Source: Aliiroseovarius sp. Z3 | Lineage (GTDB): Bacteria; Pseudomonadota; Alphaproteobacteria; Rhodobacterales; Rhodobacteraceae | Direction of reading: 5' to 3' | Assembly (NCBI RefSeq): GCF_029105185.1 | Contig: NZ_JAFMZK010000011.1 | Location: forward strand, 117,351 to 181,350 | DNA length: 64,000 nucleotides | In this document: positions 33,883 to 43,061 of the stretch, in pieces | How positions within the stretch are numbered: the stretch's first letter is position 1 | Layout of the letters: each line of letters starts with the position of its first letter | Notes under the pieces: model-generated | The model's input: only the letters and a program-made list of their open reading frames with translations | The model's database searches: none | What the model was told of the DNA's origin: nothing | Translations under genes and position numbers: made by a program

Positions 33883-34008
33883 TTATCAAATTAACTGCAA
33901 AAGTCCAACCGTCGTTATCAAGTTAAGTGCTAATTCTCATATTTAGGTGCAACGCTAAGCCATTGAAATATTGAAGATCGAATTATCGGATTTAAGTGCT
34001 AAGTCACA
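33883..34008. repeat. right end of the TniABQ element with three transposase-binding repeats
   Basis: Units begin at 33883 (TTATCAAATTAACTGCA), 33915 (TTATCAAGTTAAGTGCTA) and 33983 (TTATCGGATTTAAGTGCTA). Spacing is 32 and 68 bp. They lie between the tniA start and the terminal ACA at 34006-34008; the unequal left/right repeat number gives the element an orientation. Confidence 0.72.
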
Positions 34009-34235
34009 ATAGACCTGGTTGCGCGCGGCGGGGTTGATCGCAATTGGCCCGCGTCCATCGCTTCGGCGCATTGCGGTATCCGGCCCTTCCTGTCCTGTCG
34101 GACTGATGCTCATCCCGCTGCAATCTGAGCTGAAGCCGGGCGATCCGCGTGCCTTCCAACGACCGATTTGCGGGCTGACGCGATTGCCACCGCGCGCACC
34201 AGCGGTACGTGCGATATCCATCACTGTCGCTTTGG
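34009..34235. other. right flank of the transposon, no gene recognised
   Basis: 227 bp between the transposon terminus and the hlyD stop. It is not the missing 3' half of the SRAP gene. A frame can be read on the minus strand but shows no family features. Confidence 0.4.
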
Positions 34236-35588
34236 TCACTGTTCGCGAAAGGCGCGGGCCATGCTGTCGGCAAGGGGGCGGGCGATGTATTGCGCGAAGG
34301 TCCGTTCGGCGGTCTGGATCATGACCTCGGCGGGCATGCCCGGGGTAGGGACAAAGCCTTTGACGCGGGCCAGTTCTTCGGGCGACAGGGTCACGCGGGC
34401 GACGAACACTTCGCGGGTGACGCCGTTTGCGTTGTCGGCAATCGCATCGGCCGAAACATAATCGACCGTCCCGTCAAGCACAGGCGTCGTGCGGGCGTTC
34501 AGCCCCGTCAGCCGCACGACGGCATTCTGCCCGCGATGCACGCTGTCGATATCGGTGCGCAGGATCAGTGTTTCGACGATCAGGGGCGCGCTTGACGGCA
34601 GGATTTCCGCGATGGGTTTGCCGGTCTCGATCACCCCGCCGGGGGTGAAATAATGCAGGCGCAGGATGGTGCCGCTGACCGGGGCCGTCACCTCGGACCG
34701 GGTCAGGACATTTTCCGCCTTGCGGTATTTTTCACGCACGCTTTCCAGTTCGGCCTGGATGACCTGCAATTCATCCAGCGCATTTTCACGATACAGGCTG
34801 CGGACCTTTTCGATCTGGGTCTGGTGTTTCAGCATGAGCTGTTCGTTTTCGTTCACCTCGGCTTGCAGGCGTCCGATCTGCCCCTGCGCCTCGATCTTGG
34901 CGCGCAACAGGGCGTTCACCTCGGTCTGGCGGATCAGGCCACCGTCGAGCAGCTTGCTTTTGTCGGCGTATTCCTGATCGAGCAGTTCGACCATTTTCAA
35001 GTGCGAGTCATGCTGGATCTGATAGCCGTTCTTGCGGATCTCAAGCGCGTTGATGTTGCGTTCCAACAGCGAGACATCGTTGTTCAGCGACGCGCGGGCG
35101 GTGCTGAAGGACAGCCGCTGCCCGTCGAGGATCGACGCGATTTCCATGTCTTCCTTGGCTTCGCGCAGAAGCTCTTGCGGGAAATCGAGCTGTTCAATCT
35201 CGCGGTATTCGGCGACAAGACGGGTCACGGTGGCCTCAAGCCGCGCCTTGCGGACAAACAGCTCGCGCCGGTTGGCAAGGGCAGCGGTTTCGTCCAGGGT
35301 CAGCAGGACATCGCCCGCCGCGACCTCGTCGCCTTCGCTGACCAGGATTTCGTGAATGATGCCGCCTTCAAGGTGCTGCACGATCTTGTTGCGGCCTGTG
35401 GCCACGAAACTGCCCTGCGCGATGACAGCGGCGGCAAGCGGCGCGCGAAAGGCCCATGCGCCGAACCCGCCGAAGGTCACGACCAACAGAAGCAGCCCGA
35501 ACATCACGTGTTTCTTGATCGAGCGCGGCACCTTGTCATGCCATTCATGAAGGACGACGGCGTTGGTTGGCAGGTTCGACTGGGTCAT
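34236..35588 (-). CDS. HlyD/PrtE-type membrane fusion protein of a type I secretion system
   Basis: 450 residues from ATG 35586-35588, one base after the ABC gene's stop. One N-terminal helix (about 28-48), a biotinyl-lipoyl half (AQGSFVATGRNKIVQHLEGG), a long coiled-coil hairpin (about 110-300) and the second lipoyl half plus beta barrel (VTAPVSGTILRLHYFTPGG-like region). GGIIHEILVSEGDEV is typical of PrtE/HlyD proteins. It connects the ABC exporter to an outer-membrane TolC-like channel, which is not encoded here. Confidence 0.93.
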   Translation of the reverse strand: MTQSNLPTNAVVLHEWHDKVPRSIKKHVMFGLLLLVVTFGGFGAWAFRAPLAAAVIAQGSFVATGRNKIVQHLEGGIIHEILVSEGDEVAAGDVLLTLDETAALANRRELFVRKARLEATVTRLVAEYREIEQLDFPQELLREAKEDMEIASILDGQRLSFSTARASLNNDVSLLERNINALEIRKNGYQIQHDSHLKMVELLDQEYADKSKLLDGGLIRQTEVNALLRAKIEAQGQIGRLQAEVNENEQLMLKHQTQIEKVRSLYRENALDELQVIQAELESVREKYRKAENVLTRSEVTAPVSGTILRLHYFTPGGVIETGKPIAEILPSSAPLIVETLILRTDIDSVHRGQNAVVRLTGLNARTTPVLDGTVDYVSADAIADNANGVTREVFVARVTLSPEELARVKGFVPTPGMPAEVMIQTAERTFAQYIARPLADSMARAFREQ

Positions 35589-35589
35589 G

Positions 35590-37569
35590 TCAGGTTTGCT
35601 CCCCCAATGGTTTGGGTGGCTGTTGGCGGGCGCGCTGGTCGTCGCGGATCCGCTGCAACACGGTGTCGCGCGTGCCAAACAGGGCGATCGAGCCGTCGCG
35701 GATCAGCATGATCTTGTCGACCACGTCCAACAGGGCGGGTTTCTGGGTGATGACGACCACGGTGATCTTGTTGCGCCGGGCGTGGTCGATGGCGCGCGCC
35801 AATGCCTTGTCACCGGCGGCATCGAGGTTCGAGTTCGGCTCGTCCAGCACCACCATGCGCGGGTTGCCGAAAAAGGCGCGGGCAAGGGCGATGCGCTGTT
35901 TCTGCCCGCCCGACAGGGGCGAGCCATCGGCGGCCACCATGGTTTCATAGCCTTGCGGCAGGTTGGCGATCATTTCGTGCACATCGGCCAGTTTGGCGGC
36001 TTCATAGATCTGTTCGTCGGTCGCGTCGGCGCGCATCCGCCCGATGTTGTCCTTGATCGAACCGGGGAACAGTTGCACGTCCTGCGGCAGATAGCCGATG
36101 CTTTCGCCGAACTGGCGCGGCTCCCAGTTGCGCAGGTCCATCAGGTCCAGCCGCACATTGCCCGAGGTGGGCAGGATCGAGCCGACCAGCATCTTGCCCA
36201 GCGTCGTCTTGCCCGCGCCGGAATTGCCGATGATCGCCAGGCTTTCGCCGGGATTCAGTTGGAAGCTGAGGCCGTTCAGAACCACATCCTTGGTGCCGGG
36301 CGGCACGAACAGCAGCCGTTCGACATCCAGCCGGCCTTCGGGTCGGGGCAGGCGCAGTTTCTCGAATTGCAGTTTTGAGTTTTGCAGAAGCGTGCGGATG
36401 CGGCCATAGGCGCCACGGGTCAGGATAAAGGCGTTCCAGCCTTCGATCGACCCTTCGATGGGCGCCAGCGCGCGGCCAGCGATGATCGAGGCGGCGATGA
36501 CCATGCCGCCCGTAATCTCGCCCTGAATGGCCAGATAGGCGCCCCAGCCCAGCATCCCGATCTGGGTCAACAGGCGCACACCGCGCGAAAACGCGGCCGA
36601 GATGATGTTGCGATCCTGCGCGCGCACTTGTGCGGTCAGCGACTCGGCGGTGTCCTTGCCCCAGATCGACACGGCCTCGGGGATCATCGCCAGCGCATTG
36701 ATGATCTGGCTGTTCCGCGACATCGAATCCAGGTGCATGTTGGCCTTGGACTGCGCCAGGTTGGCTTCGGCAAAGGGTTTTGCGGTGGCTTTCTGGTTGA
36801 TCAGTGCAATCACCAGCAGCAGAAGCGAAGTCACGACCACGATCATGCCAAGCTGCGGGTGCACAAGAAAGATCGCAAGGATGAACAGGGGGGCAAAGGG
36901 CACGTCGAGGAACGAGATCAGCGTGCCCGACACGATGAAGCCGCGCAGTTGCTGAAGGTCGCCCAGCGTCTGGTATTCACGCCCGGTGCCGTTCAATGAT
37001 GCCGCCGCCGCCGCGCTCAGGATCGGGGTGCCGAGTTTCGCGGCAACTTCGACCGCCGTGCGCATCAACACGAAGCGTCGTACCGCATCAAACACGGCTT
37101 GCAGGATGACCGCGCCCGCGATCACGATGGTCAGCATGATCAGCGTGTCGGTGGATCGGCTGGTCAGCACCCGGTCGGAAATCTGGAACAGATAGATCGG
37201 GATCGACAGGATCAGGATGTTGGTGGCGCAGGTCATCACCATCACGAACAGAAGGTTGCCGCGCACGGCGGCCATACCTTCCTTCAGGCTTTGCGAAAAA
37301 TCCTGCGGCCCGATCCGTTTATGGAAACTGGCGCCACCGCCACCGCCACCGCCGTTACCGCCTCCACCACCGCCGGTGCGGTCCGGTGGGGGGGTGGACT
37401 TGTTTGAAATCGGCTGGTTGGCTTTCTGGTCGATGGTCACGCCCATCCCGGCGCCGTCCATCTTGGACGACGGTTGCGTCTTGGTTTCGACCCGGTCGAC
37501 CGTTTTCAACACCAACCGTGGTTTTGAAGGTGTTTCCGGGTCGCGGACCTGCTTCGCCGCATTGGTCAT
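35590..37569 (-). CDS. PrtD-type type I secretion ABC transporter
   Basis: 659 residues. The first ~85 residues are a disordered, unusual extension with a glycine run (about 66-80, interrupted by Asn). Six membrane helices follow, then the nucleotide-binding domain: Walker A GNSGAGKT (about 444-451), signature LSGGQKQRIALARA, Walker B MVVLDEPNSNLD and the His switch (VVITQKP, with Gln in place of the usual His). It exports unfolded substrates in one step, probably the proteins encoded at 37594 and 39729. The Gly-rich extension recalls the Gly-rich substrate. Confidence 0.94.
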   Translation of the reverse strand: MTNAAKQVRDPETPSKPRLVLKTVDRVETKTQPSSKMDGAGMGVTIDQKANQPISNKSTPPPDRTGGGGGGNGGGGGGGASFHKRIGPQDFSQSLKEGMAAVRGNLLFVMVMTCATNILILSIPIYLFQISDRVLTSRSTDTLIMLTIVIAGAVILQAVFDAVRRFVLMRTAVEVAAKLGTPILSAAAAASLNGTGREYQTLGDLQQLRGFIVSGTLISFLDVPFAPLFILAIFLVHPQLGMIVVVTSLLLLVIALINQKATAKPFAEANLAQSKANMHLDSMSRNSQIINALAMIPEAVSIWGKDTAESLTAQVRAQDRNIISAAFSRGVRLLTQIGMLGWGAYLAIQGEITGGMVIAASIIAGRALAPIEGSIEGWNAFILTRGAYGRIRTLLQNSKLQFEKLRLPRPEGRLDVERLLFVPPGTKDVVLNGLSFQLNPGESLAIIGNSGAGKTTLGKMLVGSILPTSGNVRLDLMDLRNWEPRQFGESIGYLPQDVQLFPGSIKDNIGRMRADATDEQIYEAAKLADVHEMIANLPQGYETMVAADGSPLSGGQKQRIALARAFFGNPRMVVLDEPNSNLDAAGDKALARAIDHARRNKITVVVITQKPALLDVVDKIMLIRDGSIALFGTRDTVLQRIRDDQRARQQPPKPLGEQT

Positions 37570-37593
37570 AAAATTACTCGCTTTGAAAATGGA

Positions 37594-39633
37594 TTAAGTT
37601 GTCATCGTCTGCATTACGTCCAGCGCCGTTCCACCAGTGTGGGCGTCGTTGGCGATGCCTGCCGCTTCCAGGGACTCGTTCACCGCATCGGCGATCATGT
37701 CATCGGCCAAAAAGGCCACGGCTTCACTGGTCAGGCCGGTCATGCCGACGCCGGTCGGATTGGCATCGGTGTCGATCAGTTCGGCCTGATACAAGAGGGC
37801 GTCGTTGTAATAATTGCCGCCCGCCATCACGTCCGAGTCAAAGCCCGTCTGGGTGATTGACGCGGTGTTGGTCAACAAGTTCGATCCGGTGGTGATGGCC
37901 ACCGGAATGTCGTCAAGGGCAGATTGCACTGAATCCAGCGCCATATGCACCTGATCCATGTCGCCCATGTAATTGATCTGATCGACGATGTTCATCTGGG
38001 TCAGATGACCGTCGATATAAAGAACCCTAAGCTGGTCCAGCCCTTCGAAAAAGGCGCTTTGCGCCACTGTCGCCGACAGGTCGTCGACACCTTGTTTCAG
38101 ATCCTCAAGCGCGGTCTTGAAATCGTCCAGCATGTCGACCTGTGTGTCGATGCCTTCCTGGTGAATGCTGGCTTCGTTGCGCAGAAGGTTGTCGTGACCC
38201 GAGACCGCGGCGTCGTTCATACCCGCGCCATAAAACTGATCGTTGTCCAACAGGACATTGGTCTGGTTGACCACATTCATGGACAGCATCGTGCCGCCAA
38301 CGAAGATCAGGTCATACCCGAAGCCGAACTCGGCTGCGGAGCCAAGGTTGAAGGTCAGGTTCTCGCCCGTCACGATCGAGGTCGAGTTGGCCGAGAAGGT
38401 CAGGTCCAGCCGGTCGGAATCCATGACGAATGTGTGCTGCTGCATGTAATTCGTGACTGTGACATCGCCGTCCAGCCGCACGACATGCCAGTCCGAGGGC
38501 AGGTCGGTCGTGGCCGCTGCTTCGATTTCAAACCCGTCGGGAATGTCGCGGTTGTCAACCTGGGTCGAGGCGATGTTGTAGGCCTGCGACGGTGCGCTGG
38601 GATCGTTCCAGCTCGTGTCGTGATACTGATCCGTGTCATAAAGCATATTGACCTGAGACACGGCGTTCAGGTTGATTACGTCGCCCGCCACGGCGATGAC
38701 GCCCGCGTCGATCCAGCTTGTTTGGATGTTGGCGTGGTTATGCGCCTCGTTCGCGCCGGCGCTGACATTGTGTTCGGCGTTGATGACGGTTGGCCAGGCA
38801 TCGTTTCCGGTGTCCAGAATGGCCTTGTCCTTCTCGAACCCTGCCAGTTGGTCGCCGTCTTCGTCGTCGTCCAGCTTGTCGCGCTTTGCCTTGATGAAGG
38901 CAGGCAGTTGGTCTTCCAGCTCGGGCACTTCGTCGACCAGCTCGCCATTGACGAAAACACCTTCGGTCTCATCGTCTTCTATGATGGTGACGTTCAGCCC
39001 TTCGATGTCGGGGTCTTCAAGCCCGTTGATCATCTTGATAAAGGGCAGGGCGTTGCCGGGATCTTCCAGGATCTCGGCGACCAGCCCGTCGGTGGACCAT
39101 GGCTGGATGGCCTCGGCCAGGTCGATGGCGGCCTCGAGCGCGGCATAAAGCCCGTCGAGCGATTGAAATCCCGCCGCAACCACATCGCCGATCACATCGT
39201 TGTCATCCAGGTGAATGGTTTGGATCGTCACCGTGATCGCCGATGAGGGCAGGGGGATGTAGGGCAGGATCGTGACGCTGCCCATGATGAAATTCACCAT
39301 GGCCCCTGCATCAATCGGGACCGGTGAATCGGAATAGCCTGCGCCTGCGCTGACGCCGTCCAGCGATACAGTCTGCGCTGGAAAAGCAAGCGATCCGGTC
39401 GCGGCCACTTGTACGGGCGCTTCGGGGCCAGGTGTGTACTGTGAGTGGGGGTTGAACTTGCCCAGTTCAAAGGGGGCTTTATTTTCGACAGGTTTGAATT
39501 CAAATTCGCCTGTCTCGGCCAGTTTCTGCTTCAACTTGAATTCGTAGTAATCCGTTCTGAGCCGTGCTTCGTTTTCAGCGAGGTGAAACAAACCAATGAA
39601 ATGCGCGATGGACTCGGTTGTCTGGTCAAGGCT
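37594..39633 (-). CDS. large acidic repeat protein, probable type I secreted substrate
   Basis: 679 residues from ATG 39631-39633 (AAGGAG 11 bp before); a TTG at 39672 would add 13 residues. No N-terminal signal peptide. Acidic throughout, almost no cysteine. A motif Q-x-N-x-(L/M)-x-D-x-D-Q occurs three times (VSQVNMLYDTDQ, VNQTNVLLDNDQ, VDQINYMGDMDQ), followed at varying distance by N-x-A-S-(I/T)-x-Q-x-G-(I/F)-D (NEASIHQEGID, NTASITQTGFD). No nonapeptide RTX repeats are present. Position upstream of the exporter supports secretion. The repeats look faintly curlin-like (N-x-A-x-I-x-Q-x-G); the function is unknown. Confidence 0.72.
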   Translation of the reverse strand, partial: SLDQTTESIAHFIGLFHLAENEARLRTDYYEFKLKQKLAETGEFEFKPVENKAPFELGKFNPHSQYTPGPEAPVQVAATGSLAFPAQTVSLDGVSAGAGYSDSPVPIDAGAMVNFIMGSVTILPYIPLPSSAITVTIQTIHLDDNDVIGDVVAAGFQSLDGLYAALEAAIDLAEAIQPWSTDGLVAEILEDPGNALPFIKMINGLEDPDIEGLNVTIIEDDETEGVFVNGELVDEVPELEDQLPAFIKAKRDKLDDDEDGDQLAGFEKDKAILDTGNDAWPTVINAEHNVSAGANEAHNHANIQTSWIDAGVIAVAGDVINLNAVSQVNMLYDTDQYHDTSWNDPSAPSQAYNIASTQVDNRDIPDGFEIEAAATTDLPSDWHVVRLDGDVTVTNYMQQHTFVMDSDRLDLTFSANSTSIVTGENLTFNLGSAAEFGFGYDLIFVGGTMLSMNVVNQTNVLLDNDQFYGAGMNDAAVSGHDNLLRNEASIHQEGIDTQVDMLDDFKTALEDLKQGVDDLSATVAQSAFFEGLDQLRVLYIDGHLTQMNIVDQINYMGDMDQVHMALDSVQSALDDIPVAITTGSNLLTNTASITQTGFDSDVMAGGNYYNDALLYQAELIDTDANPTGVGMTGLTSEAVAFLADDMIADAVNESLEAAGIANDAHTGGTALDVMQTMTT

Positions 39634-39728
39634 CATGGCTGCGTCAACTCCTTGCTGGAAATCATCAAACAAACGAACCAGGCACTGAACGTGTCCGGGG
39701 CCGAAACACGGCCCCGGACGTTGATTTG

Positions 39729-42377
39729 TTATGCGTCGTTCGAATCGTCACCGACATAGGTCGAGCTCATCGAGCCGCCAACAACGGTCATGTCGACCGT
39801 GTTGCCGAGCACGTTGGCGCCCATCACGATACTTTGATTGAACGCGGCGGTGTCCACCACGGCTGCGGCCGAGGCATAGGATTCGCCGGTGACGTAACCG
39901 TCGTCACCATTGCCCGAACCCCATGATCCGCCATCGGCCATACCGCTTGCGCCATTGGTGGCGTTGCCACCCATGCCGCCGGTCACGCCGCTGGCATCTG
40001 CCATGCCGCCGTTCGAGCTGCCGCCCGTGGCGTCACCGCTATAGCCTCCGGTCGAGGTGGCCGCGCCACCCATGCCACCGTCACCGCTGGCTGCGGTGTT
40101 GGTGCCACCGGACTGGCCGTCGGCAGTGGTCGACGAGGTCTGATCGGCATTCGCCGCACCGCCGTAGCCCGAGATGGCATCTGCCATGCTGTCGGCTGAA
40201 CCGTCAGTGTCGGATTCCGAGAAGACATCGGCCAGGCCACCGTTGCCGGTATCCGCGGTCGAGCTTGCGGTTCCATCGACATCGTTCATGGAGTCGGCAC
40301 GACCATCGGCGTCGCCGCCCAGGCCTCCGTCACCCATGGCGCCGTCGCCGCCGTCGCCCATGGCACCAGCGCCACCCGGGCCCTGGCCACCATCACCGGC
40401 TGCACCGACTGCACCAGCCCCACCGGGACCTTGGCCGCCAACGCCGCCCATACCGATGGCACCGTCACCGCCGGGGCCTTGGCCACCGTCAGCGCCATTT
40501 GCCGCGGCACCTGCGCCACCCGGACCCTGGCCGCCGTCACCGGCTGCACCGTCGCCACCGTCGCCGGTTGCGCCTGCGCCGCCCGGACCCTGGCCGCCGG
40601 TTGCTGCGGCACCGTCGCCTGCGTCACCGCGGGCGCCATTGCCACCGTCGCCGCCGTCGCCTGCGCCACCGGTGCCTGTTCCTCCGTCACCGCTGGCATC
40701 GGCGTCGCCGCTGCCGCTTCCGTCACCGTCTGCGTCGGCATCGCCGGCTGCGTCCGAAGCGCCGCCTGCGTCAGCAGGGCCGTTTCCGGAGGTCGCTGTC
40801 GGGTCGCCAGCGGTGGCGCCTGCACCGGCAAGGTTCAGCAGTCCAAGCCCGGCTGCTGCGCCGGCTGCGGCACCAGATGCTGCCCCGGCGTCACCACCGG
40901 TTCCGGTTGCATCGTTGTCGCTTGAGGCGTCGTTGTCGGTGTTGGCGTCATTGTCGCTGTTGCCCGAGTTGTTGGTCGCAGAGGTTGCGCTGCCGTCACC
41001 GCCGGGGCCATTGCCACCGTCGCCACCATCGCCGTCGCCACCGTCGCCGCCGTCACCGCCGGATCCGTTGCCGCCGACTGCGGCGCCGCCGGTGCCATCG
41101 CCACCGTCGCCACCGTCGCCGCCATCGCCGTCACCGCCGCCGCCGTCGCCGCCGGTGCCGTCACCGCCGTCGCCGCCATCGCCGGTGGTCGATGCGCCAC
41201 CCGTGCCATCGCCGCCGTCGCCGCCGATGCCGCCGCCAGCATCGCCACCCTGGGCATTGCCGCCATTGCCACCGTCACCGCCGCCGCCGTCGCCGCCGGT
41301 ACCATCACCGCCGTCGCCGCCGTCGCCGCCGTCGCCGTCACCGCCGTCACCGCCGGTGCCATAGCCGCCAACCGCGTTGCCATTGGCATCGCTGCTGATC
41401 GAACCGTCATTGGCATCGCTTTCGGCATAGGATTCACCGCTGTTGCCACCGGTTCCTTCGGTGTTGTTGTCGCTGTCGGCGTTGCCGCTGGCGTTGCTGT
41501 TGGCATCTGCGGCCCCGCCGTCGCCACCATTGGTTTCACTGGCATTGCCGCTGATCCCCAGGCCAAGGCCCAGACCCAGTGCGGTTGCCGCACCGCTGTC
41601 ACCAGCGTCACCGCCGGTGGAATCGCTTTCGCCGCCGTCACCGCTGGTGCCGCCGGTTGCATCGGCATATCCGCCGATGGCTTCGCCGCCATTTGCTTCG
41701 CCGCCATTGGCCGTCGCACCCGAACCACCGTCACCGGTGTAGGTGTCATTGGCGATGCCGTCACCCGCCGAGGCGCTGCCGCCATTGGCGTTGCCGTTCT
41801 GGGTGAAGTCGCCGTTATTGGCAACCGAGGCGGATCCAAGGTGGTCGTCGTCGGACAGGTAAGCCTCCTGCACGTTGACGATTCCGGTGTCATTGCCTGC
41901 GCCGAAATTGGCGTTGGTCATGATGTCACCGATGTCGTCGCCGGGATCCAGATCAATATCGCCACCGGCGGTCACGACATTTTCGACCTCTCCGTCGCGA
42001 ACGTCGATATCGACGACATCGTCGTCACGCGGGATCCACTCGCCACCACCGAAGTCGATGTTGACCGAGTTTGAGTTGTCGTTGCTGTCATCGCCGCCGT
42101 TGGTCTGGCTTTGATCGGAACTTGCTTGCTGGTTCTGATCCTGACCCTGGCCTTGATCCTGACCCTGGTCTTGACCCTGATCCTGACCCTGTTCGTTGGC
42201 GTTGTTGTTTTCGTCCGACGTATCGACTTTCTGCTGCTGCTGTTGCTGCTGCGCGTCAAGGTCGACATCGGCATGTTTGATGTTGACGTCTGCATCCACG
42301 TCGATGTCAGCGTTATCAACCTCGACTTCGCCGATGGCGAACTGGTTGGTGCTGGAATGTCCTCTGTCTCTAGACAT
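39729..42377 (-). CDS. giant Gly/Asp repeat protein, probable secreted matrix protein
   Basis: 882 residues with a fair ribosome site (AAGGA, 7 bp). Order: an N-terminal part with alternating acidic strands ([22 protein letters not shown]), a Gln run (about 43-49), a (GQDQ)n run, an Asn/Asp region, then over 500 residues of [11 protein letters not shown] repeats, and a conventional C-terminal 50 residues ([23 protein letters not shown]). No cysteine, no signal peptide. The composition suggests a calcium-rich or gel-forming surface polymer exported by the adjacent ABC system (inference). The repeat DNA is GC-rich and prone to length change. Antisense frames across it are compositional shadows. 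Confidence 0.75.
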   Translation of the reverse strand: MSRDRGHSSTNQFAIGEVEVDNADIDVDADVNIKHADVDLDAQQQQQQQKVDTSDENNNANEQGQDQGQDQGQDQGQGQDQNQQASSDQSQTNGGDDSNDNSNSVNIDFGGGEWIPRDDDVVDIDVRDGEVENVVTAGGDIDLDPGDDIGDIMTNANFGAGNDTGIVNVQEAYLSDDDHLGSASVANNGDFTQNGNANGGSASAGDGIANDTYTGDGGSGATANGGEANGGEAIGGYADATGGTSGDGGESDSTGGDAGDSGAATALGLGLGLGISGNASETNGGDGGAADANSNASGNADSDNNTEGTGGNSGESYAESDANDGSISSDANGNAVGGYGTGGDGGDGDGGDGGDGGDGTGGDGGGGDGGNGGNAQGGDAGGGIGGDGGDGTGGASTTGDGGDGGDGTGGDGGGGDGDGGDGGDGGDGTGGAAVGGNGSGGDGGDGGDGDGGDGGNGPGGDGSATSATNNSGNSDNDANTDNDASSDNDATGTGGDAGAASGAAAGAAAGLGLLNLAGAGATAGDPTATSGNGPADAGGASDAAGDADADGDGSGSGDADASGDGGTGTGGAGDGGDGGNGARGDAGDGAAATGGQGPGGAGATGDGGDGAAGDGGQGPGGAGAAANGADGGQGPGGDGAIGMGGVGGQGPGGAGAVGAAGDGGQGPGGAGAMGDGGDGAMGDGGLGGDADGRADSMNDVDGTASSTADTGNGGLADVFSESDTDGSADSMADAISGYGGAANADQTSSTTADGQSGGTNTAASGDGGMGGAATSTGGYSGDATGGSSNGGMADASGVTGGMGGNATNGASGMADGGSWGSGNGDDGYVTGESYASAAAVVDTAAFNQSIVMGANVLGNTVDMTVVGGSMSSTYVGDDSNDA

Positions 42378-42379
42378 GT

Positions 42380-42655
42380 CTAAAGTCCTTTGCTGATGCC
42401 CTTGGACGCCACCAGTCTGTCCAAAGTGGCCAATCTGCGGGCATGGTTGAGTTTGATGTTGTGAAGTTCGGATGAAGCGATTTGCGATGGCAAAGCAGGT
42501 TCATCCGCTGAATGCTGTATTCGCGTCCCCCCGTTATGCTGTGCCGGTCGAAACCAGTGTCTGATCCGAAGAAAAGGATCGCTGCCTGATGTTACTTGCC
42601 CGGCAAAGCGGGCCGTCGACCTGGCGGTTTCAATAAACTTGCTGAACCAATTCAC
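42380..42655 (-). CDS. possible small basic protein upstream of the Gly/Asp repeat gene
   Basis: 91 residues from a GTG (42653-42655) with no strong ribosome site. Basic, with a C-terminal part (LHNIKLNHARRLATLDRLVASKG) that looks helical and protein-like. The stop is 2 bp from the start of the repeat protein, and its last codons overlap that gene's ribosome site, which would suit coupling. I do not recognise it; it could be chance. Confidence 0.35.
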   Translation of the reverse strand: MNWFSKFIETARSTARFAGQVTSGSDPFLRIRHWFRPAQHNGGTRIQHSADEPALPSQIASSELHNIKLNHARRLATLDRLVASKGISKGL

Positions 42656-43061
42656 ACTACGGCGCCTGAAAATGCAGACGCACGTTTAGCCTGTATTGGA
42701 GCGGTCGCGAAAAACAGCCGGACAAAGGGTTTATCCACCCAAGACGCTGAAATAAGTCATTTTTCAGGCGCAGCAGACGGGAAAACGCGACATGAAGACA
42801 ACTCTTGGTAGATATACCCAAATCAAACTTGCGATTCTTACTAAATCGAATTGTCAGGATTTACACGCGATGGGTGAATCACGCCTGCGCAGAGCGTTCA
42901 TATTAATGCTAAGTGTCTAGAATTACGCGGGTTCGGACAGGATTGTGGCTAAAATTTGTTCAACTGCTTCAATTGTGTTAGGATGACCCATACAAAGTTA
43001 CGATTTTAGACCAAATTGTTTAGCGTAATTGCTTTTGAGCAGGGGCAATTGACAGGAAATA
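42656..43061. other. AT-richer intergenic region between the type I locus and its regulator
   Basis: About 400 bp, lower in GC than the genes on either side. It separates the minus-strand secretion genes from the plus-strand LuxR-type regulator, so it should contain both promoters. I saw no clear paired -35/-10 or operator palindrome, and no coding frame of note. Confidence 0.4.

Larger units (their letters stand above)
30414..34008 (-). mobile_element. TniABQ transposon (Tn5053/Tn7-related), 3.6 kb
   Basis: Both ends read TGT, three variable bases, then TTAGCACTTAAAT (left 30414-30432, right on the minus strand 34008-33990). Inside are further copies of a motif with core TTATCAAnTTAAnTGC: right side at 33883, 33915 and 33983; left side (inverted) at 30421-30439 and 30462-30479. 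Multiple transposase sites at each end are a feature of Tn7/Tn5053-like elements. It carries tniA, tniB and tniQ and no cargo or resolvase. The flanking 5 bp (GCTGG and ATAGA) do not match, so no target duplication remains. Confidence 0.85.

Noticed and set aside
33955..34239. Minus-strand frame overlapping the hlyD stop and running into the transposon end
   Set aside because: It crosses the transposon terminus, so it cannot be an original gene.
37945..39246. 433-codon plus-strand frame over the 679-aa repeat protein
   Set aside because: No ribosome site; the composition mirrors the minus-strand acidic protein.
39923..41398. Long Arg/His-rich and Pro/Ser-rich plus-strand frames over the Gly/Asp gene
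   Set aside because: They are antisense images of GGC/GAC repeats; no ribosome site, and the minus-strand frame has protein-like ends and a better start.
39983..41893. CRISPR-like or tandem-repeat array
   Set aside because: The repeats are codon-phased Gly/Asp codons without distinct spacers of constant length.
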